A stretch of DNA of 64,000 nt, taken from assembly GCF_018070075.1 (NCBI RefSeq), contig NZ_JAGPXE010000004.1, positions 186,001-250,000 of the forward strand, in the 5' to 3' direction. The notes beneath the pieces were generated by a model that was given only the letters and a program-made list of their open reading frames with translations, was not told the DNA's origin and made no database searches. Below, piece by piece: positions 60,292 to 64,000 of the stretch. This DNA comes from Saccharopolyspora endophytica (GTDB lineage Bacteria; Actinomycetota; Actinomycetes; Mycobacteriales; Pseudonocardiaceae). How positions within the stretch are numbered: the first letter of the stretch is position 1; each line of letters begins with the position of its first letter. The translations under genes were made by a program, and so were the position numbers.

Positions 60292-60460
60292 GCTAGGCAA
60301 CACTGTGCCGCACCTGCACACTCGCCTGTTGCCGCGCTTCGTCGAGGATCCAGCACCAGGACGGCCGTTCCCCCTCTTGCCACAGGACGGTTCCGAAACC
60401 CAGATCACCCAGGCCCAGCTAGCCGAGGATGCGGCTGCCCTTCGGAACCTCCTGAGCTGA
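60256..60460 (+). pseudogene. C-terminal remnant of a HIT-like protein
   Basis: Reading TLGNTVPHLHTRLLPRF, then DPAPGRPFPLLPQ and AQLAEDAAALRNLL to TGA 60458. This matches the tail of actinobacterial HIT-like hydrolases (GN-VPHLHTHxVPR), but the last His of the triad is Arg. No start or N-terminus exists; about 60256-60291 overlaps the end of the integrase remnant on the other strand, marking the fusion point. Confidence 0.55.
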
Positions 60461-60541
60461 CCCAGCACGACGCCACGGCAAGAGGCCCGACTCGCTTTTG
60501 AGCCGCTGCGCGTGTGTTCAGAGTTTCTTTTCTTCATCAAG

Positions 60542-60562
60542 GGCGGCCCCTGCGGGGCCGCC
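60542..60562 (+). terminator. GC-rich hairpin after the HIT remnant
   Basis: GGCGGCCCC-TGC-GGGGCCGCC, a perfect 9-bp stem with 3-base loop, 81 bp past the HIT remnant stop. Typical of actinomycete terminators without T-run. Confidence 0.6.
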
Positions 60563-60818
60563 TGCCCGCTGTTTCCCTGGCCGGGGCAGCGGGACCCCGG
60601 GCATGCGTCCTGGCGGCCGGTCCCGGCGCCCGCGCCCCGGCCACACGGGAAGGCAGGCGGCCCCGCACCGCCAGAAGGAGCCCACGCTCAGGCGCAAAGA
60701 GATGTCCTCGCCGGACGGGCAGGCCAACAGGATGAGGGGGAAAGCCACATCGGCTGCGGTTCGGTCGTGGCTGCTCTGTCCTCACCCCATCGACCTCCAC
60801 AGGGGCTATCAGCCCGCG

Positions 60819-60878
60819 TCAAGGGGGCAAGCTTGAGTGCCGGCATGTCCCGCTGACATCGCCGGTTGCCCCCCTTGA
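60819..60878. repeat. Separated inverted repeat
   Basis: TCAAGGGGGCAA (60819-60830) and TTGCCCCCCTTGA (60866-60878), 12-13 bp arms differing by one G/C, 35-bp spacer. May be a leftover binding site for the lost replication or transfer machinery. Confidence 0.55.
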
Positions 60879-61076
60879 CACGAGCTGATGAGGGCTACGC
60901 CAGGTCGACGGGTGAGGACAGAGGCCCTCCCTTGCAGGAGACAGCGCCAGGCGTCTCGACGTTTCGGCCGTGGCCTCGCGCACAGGGCGTGGGTGACGCA
61001 GTTGCTAGCGATCAGGAAAATCGTTCACGATGCTCGCCATGTCCGGAACGGCGGTGTCTGATAAAAGCAGGGTGCG

Positions 61077-61322
61077 ATGACTGGACTTTCCCCCGAGTGG
61101 GTTATCGTGGCGGGGATGCTCGGCGGAGCTGCATTTGTCGCATTTAGCAAGCCCCTTGCCAAGATCAGCGCTCGAAATGCGAAGAGCTACTACAAAAACA
61201 TGTCGTACCAGCAGGCCGACCGCTGGATGCGCACACACCAGTACGGCTTCATCGTAGGGGGATCCCTATTTGTTGCCCTTGGAGTCCTGTACTTCTCCGG
61301 GCTCTTGCCCGAACCCGGGTAG
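61077..61322 (+). CDS. Small two-helix membrane protein
   Basis: 81 residues: helix 1 EWVIVAGMLGGAAFVAF, a basic/aromatic middle (ARNAKSYYKNMSYQQADRWM), helix 2 YGFIVGGSLFVALGVLYFSG. G+C is lower than surroundings. No family recognised. The only intact gene in the decayed element. Confidence 0.6.
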   Translation: MTGLSPEWVIVAGMLGGAAFVAFSKPLAKISARNAKSYYKNMSYQQADRWMRTHQYGFIVGGSLFVALGVLYFSGLLPEPG

Positions 61323-61470
61323 GACTCAGGCAGTGGCGGTCCCAGGAAGCAGCAAAAAGTAAGCATCACGACCACCAGCGGCCGACATCCAGCGACACAG
61401 AACAGCAGGTAAGCCGCACCAGGCGACACGGGCTAACACAAGAAAACCCCAGGTCAGCGGCCGATCACGC

Positions 61471-61516
61471 CGTTCACACCGAAGAGGTCACTGGTTCGAT
61501 CCCAGTATCGCCCACA
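61471..61516. repeat. Distal att site (attR of the decayed element)
   Basis: Third exact copy of the 46-bp core. With its flank it is a 105-bp exact repeat of 59550-59654. Confidence 0.9.
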
Positions 61517-61522
61517 GAACGA

Positions 61523-61568
61523 AGACCCTGGTCAGAACTCCAACCGGAGAAATGACCAGGGTCTTTTT
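61523..61568 (+). terminator. Original chromosomal tRNA-Val terminator
   Basis: Same 12-bp stem and T-run as 59602-59647. Being at the outer chromosomal junction, this copy is most likely the native one. Confidence 0.8.
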
Positions 61569-61654
61569 CATTCACCGTCCCGGATCAGCGAATCCATTTC
61601 GCCTTCTCGGATGGGGGTTCGCGGAATCCGATCTCACCGCAGGAATTGCGAGGT

Positions 61655-62065
61655 CTAGCGCGTGGTGGTGGACGTTCTCACCGCGCGCAGCATCAGTCGG
61701 ACCGCGGCGACGTGGCCGCCCGAGGCGAGCAGTGCGGCGCGGTAGGCGCGCCCGGTCAGTCCGTGGAAGTTCGCGTACGAGCGTGCGACGAGCACCGTTG
61801 ATCCGTCCTGCTCCGGTGGGGCGGTGAGCTCGAAGCGGAGCAGATAGGTCGCGAACCGGTGCCGCCCCGCGAGATCCAGTCGCTGGTGCGGCTCTTCGGC
61901 CGTCACGGCGAAGCCGTTCGGCGGGTTCGCACCGAGGACCCACGCGATGGGCTTCCCCCGGCGGAGGATCTTCTCCGACTGGTCCAGCACGGCCTGCCAC
62001 ACCCGGTCCCGGGACGCAGGGATCAGGACGTGGTGGTCGTCGAGGTGCGCGGGCTCCTGCGTCAT
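61655..62065 (-). CDS. SRPBCC-like (polyketide cyclase/START fold) protein
   Basis: 136 residues from ATG 62065. IPASRDRVWQAVLDQSEKIL begins the fold as in SRPBCC proteins, then FATYLLRFELTAPPEQDGST and the C-terminal helix (GLTGRAYRAALLASGGHVAA). Binding of a hydrophobic ligand is usual for the fold. Ligand unknown. Confidence 0.65.
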   Translation of the reverse strand: MTQEPAHLDDHHVLIPASRDRVWQAVLDQSEKILRRGKPIAWVLGANPPNGFAVTAEEPHQRLDLAGRHRFATYLLRFELTAPPEQDGSTVLVARSYANFHGLTGRAYRAALLASGGHVAAVRLMLRAVRTSTTTR

Positions 62066-62325
62066 GCACCGAGTATCGCGCGAAGCCTCCCGCGGCCGTG
62101 GGCAGTCGTGGGTCTGAACCGACCGGGCACAACGAACATCGATCCTGAACGGTTCGGACCACAACCGTCCCGTGGGGCTCAACCGAGAATCGTGAACTTC
62201 TCGCGGGTTTCGCGTTCTGATGCCGCACGAAGCAGAACGCTTCCGTGTCGCACGCCGTAACACGGACTTGTGAACATGGAACTCTGCCCGCGCCGCCGCT
62301 GAGATCAGTGCGGATCATCGCGGGC

Positions 62326-63825
62326 ATGGTCCAGGCGAGCGCTGAGCGGCAAGCAGGAACGACGACCCGCACCTGGTCGAAGCACGCGCGGTTGACCGCG
62401 GTCGTGCTCATGTCCGCGTTGGCCGGGGGGCTGCTGTTCCTGATCGCACGTCGCGGGCTCGGTGACGACGCGTACATCACCGTCGATTACGCCCGCAATC
62501 TCGCCTTCTTCGGGCACTGGGGGGTCATCCCGACCCAGACGGCGAACACCGCCACGTCACCGCTGCAGGTCTGGTCGCTCGCGCTGCTCACGGCCGTCTC
62601 CGGTGCGCCGGTCACGGCGGTGGGGTTGCTGCTGGTGATCACGACGGCCGCCTCGGGCTTCTGGCTCCACCGGATCGCGGAGCTGACCGGGCTGCCGCGA
62701 CGGGTCCTGCCCCTGCTCGGCGTGGCGCTGCTGGTGTCGAACCCGCTGCTGGCCTCGACGGTCGGCATGGAGACCTATCTCGGGATCGCCCTGCTGATCG
62801 GGTTGGTGCGGCACGCCCTGGCGGGGAACTGGGTCGCCACGGGTGTCGTCGCCGGTGCGATGGTCTTGACCCGCCCCGATTTCGCGATCATCGACCTGGC
62901 CGTCGTGCTGACCATCCCCGCGTCTCGTCGTCGCGTCCTGCGCAGTGCACTGGTGGCTTCAGCGATCGCCCTGCCGTGGCACGTGGTGAGCTGGTTCGCC
63001 CTGGGGTCGGCGCTTCCGGACACGCTGCTGACCCGGATGGGCGAGTCCTGGGGAGCGACCTACGCCACCGGTCTCGCCTGGTACTTCCAGCACTGGAAAG
63101 CGGCGATCGGTGTGACCGTCCTGCTCCTGCTGTGCGGGCTCGCGGCTGCCTGCTGGGCGTGGTCGGCGAGGACGAACCCGCGCAGCACCGGTCCTGCCCA
63201 GGCGACGTTGGGCTTCGCCGCCGGCGGTGCCGCCCACGCGATGGCGTTCGCGCTGCTCGCACCGCCGCCTGCCCACTGGTACTACGGTCCGGTGATCGCC
63301 GGGTTCGGCCTCGCTTCAGCGGTCGCGGTGTCGGCTCTCGTGCGCCGACGCGGAAGCCTCGTGCTCGCCGCCGCGACGCTGCCCGTGCTGTTCGCGCTCA
63401 GCGTCGACATCGGGCACGGGCTCCCGTGGAGCACGGCGCCCATCAACGGCAACTGGGCCACCGCGACCCAGTACCAGCGCATGGCCGAATCCATTTCCGC
63501 TGAGAAACCCGGGGCGACGGTCGTGAGCCCCGCCGAGGTGGGAACGCTCGCCTACTTCTGCGAATGCCAGATCGTCGATGACCTGTCCGACCCCGGCCGC
63601 ACCGCGAAGTACATCTCCGAGCAGCTCGACCGGGCCGGGCCGTTGACCCGGACCCTGCTGTCGCTCAACTACCTGCATCGAGCCCCGGCTGAACCGATTC
63701 CCGCCGAGTACCACATGGAGTGGGAGAACCAGCGCGCCGACGGGCCTGATCAGTGGCCGGCGCGGTTGCCCACCGACCCGGACGCGCAAGTGCGAATCCG
63801 GCTCGTGCCCTTCCACGTTCAGTGA
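62326..63825 (+). CDS. Multi-spanning membrane protein, GT-C glycosyltransferase-like
   Basis: 499 residues from ATG 62326 with about ten hydrophobic helices. The first periplasmic loop has GLGDDAYITVDYARNLAFF, the Asp-rich pattern of GT-C lipid-linked sugar transferases, and TATSPLQVW follows. A C-terminal periplasmic domain of about 130 residues (GATVVSPAEVGTLAYFC, IVDDLSDPGRT) resembles actinobacterial mannosyl/arabinosyl-transferase relatives. Acceptor unknown. Confidence 0.7.
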   Translation: MVQASAERQAGTTTRTWSKHARLTAVVLMSALAGGLLFLIARRGLGDDAYITVDYARNLAFFGHWGVIPTQTANTATSPLQVWSLALLTAVSGAPVTAVGLLLVITTAASGFWLHRIAELTGLPRRVLPLLGVALLVSNPLLASTVGMETYLGIALLIGLVRHALAGNWVATGVVAGAMVLTRPDFAIIDLAVVLTIPASRRRVLRSALVASAIALPWHVVSWFALGSALPDTLLTRMGESWGATYATGLAWYFQHWKAAIGVTVLLLLCGLAAACWAWSARTNPRSTGPAQATLGFAAGGAAHAMAFALLAPPPAHWYYGPVIAGFGLASAVAVSALVRRRGSLVLAAATLPVLFALSVDIGHGLPWSTAPINGNWATATQYQRMAESISAEKPGATVVSPAEVGTLAYFCECQIVDDLSDPGRTAKYISEQLDRAGPLTRTLLSLNYLHRAPAEPIPAEYHMEWENQRADGPDQWPARLPTDPDAQVRIRLVPFHVQ

Positions 63826-64000
63826 GCGTCGGTCTTCGATCATTGGAGCACCACTGTCCTCAGGGGACGATGACTGCACCAGAAAACGTGAATGTGTCGG
63901 AGTTTTCGCGTTCTGCGGGTGAAGGCGATCACCTTTCGCGTGGTTGTTGATCGAAATGCCGCGGGCATACGAATGCCCGAGCGGTCGGTCGCCACCTGCG
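63826..64000. other. Intergenic region with a hairpin
   Basis: CGGGCAT-ACGA-ATGCCCG (63962-63979), a 7-bp stem about 135 bp past the GT-C stop, possible terminator. Nothing else recognisable before the window edge. Confidence 0.4.

Larger units (their letters stand above)
60461..61076. other. Non-coding region of the decayed element
   Basis: 616 bp without a credible gene. It holds a strong hairpin (60542-60562) and an imperfect inverted repeat (60819-60878). Several open frames lack family similarity. Confidence 0.4.
59596..61516. mobile_element. Decayed second integrative element, about 1.9 kb
   Basis: Lies between the att copies at 59550 and 61471, directly downstream of the AICE. Contents: an N-terminally truncated integrase, the 3' end of a HIT-like gene, two inverted repeats and a small membrane-protein gene. 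No replication or transfer functions remain. It probably entered the tRNA before the AICE, which then integrated at the shared left site. Confidence 0.75.

Noticed and set aside
59692-60540. Functional second integrase
   Set aside because: The first catalytic Arg and N-terminal domains are absent; the first ~75 codons of the open frame are unrelated sequence.

Overview
The window comes from a high-GC filamentous actinomycete, most likely Pseudonocardiaceae and Saccharopolyspora-like. The evidence is the actinobacterial gene families (SsgA-like sporulation protein, WhiB-like regulator, ECF sigma factor, IclR/GntR/ArsR regulators), pervasive GTG starts with strong GGAGG ribosome sites, and a tRNA-integrated actinomycete integrative and conjugative element (AICE). 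The genus is inference.

Left chromosomal arm (1-37.7 kb). A partial secreted subtilase and an endonuclease/exonuclease/phosphatase protein open the window, followed by an ArsR regulator and a split ThDP-dependent decarboxylase pair. A five-gene minus-strand operon (9317 down to 4106) encodes the lower protocatechuate/gallate 4,5-cleavage route: tautomerase, hydratase, aldolase, PDC hydrolase and a transporter. A signalling block (9.4-16 kb) has one intact histidine kinase, two degenerate kinase-like proteins around one NarL-type response regulator, a membrane-anchored Hsp70 fused to an ExoP-like extracellular domain, and an ECF sigma factor; one 15-bp motif recurs in front of the last two. 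Next come IclR/cupin, a kaiB-kaiC-histidine kinase operon, a HIT protein, a secreted hydrolase, glutaminase, an aldo/keto reductase and a TVP38 membrane protein. At 26.7-30.2 kb an SbnA-like synthase overlaps a fused MFS exporter-DUF1015 protein. Then come a methyltransferase, a TPR protein and an Hsp90-like protein as a coupled group, STAS and cold-shock genes, a Gly-Cys-Val tRNA array, an SsgA-like gene and a PGPGW membrane protein.

Mobile region (37.7-61.5 kb). The 3' half of a tRNA-Val(CAC) gene is present three times (37709, 59550, 61471). The first and second copies bound a ~21.9-kb AICE: integrase, excisionase, a GCGGGTTT repeat block that may be an origin, an AAA+ replication protein, prim-pol, an FtsK/TraSA-type DNA pump, Spd-like membrane proteins, a chain of very small genes, two paralogous HEAAH metallopeptidase-like proteins, a WhiB-like protein, and a GntR (KorSA-like) repressor with three operator palindromes in a divergent promoter. 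Cargo includes an HTH/TPR regulator, a phosphotransferase, a small GntR regulator, a Ku protein and unknowns. The second and third copies bound a ~1.9-kb decayed element in which a truncated integrase abuts the tail of a HIT-like gene.

Right chromosomal arm (61.5-64 kb). An SRPBCC-like protein and a multi-spanning GT-C-like membrane protein.

The observations I rate highest are: (1) in both HEAAH proteins a strong internal ribosome site and ATG precede an identically sized 86-residue C-terminal module, suggesting each gene makes two products; (2) the SbnA-like / MFS-DUF1015 pair as a possible compact aminopolycarboxylate metallophore pathway; (3) Hsp70-TM-ExoP with its shared promoter motif; (4) the nested, tandem att structure; and (5) a Ku gene whose 5' region is duplicated 1 kb away.
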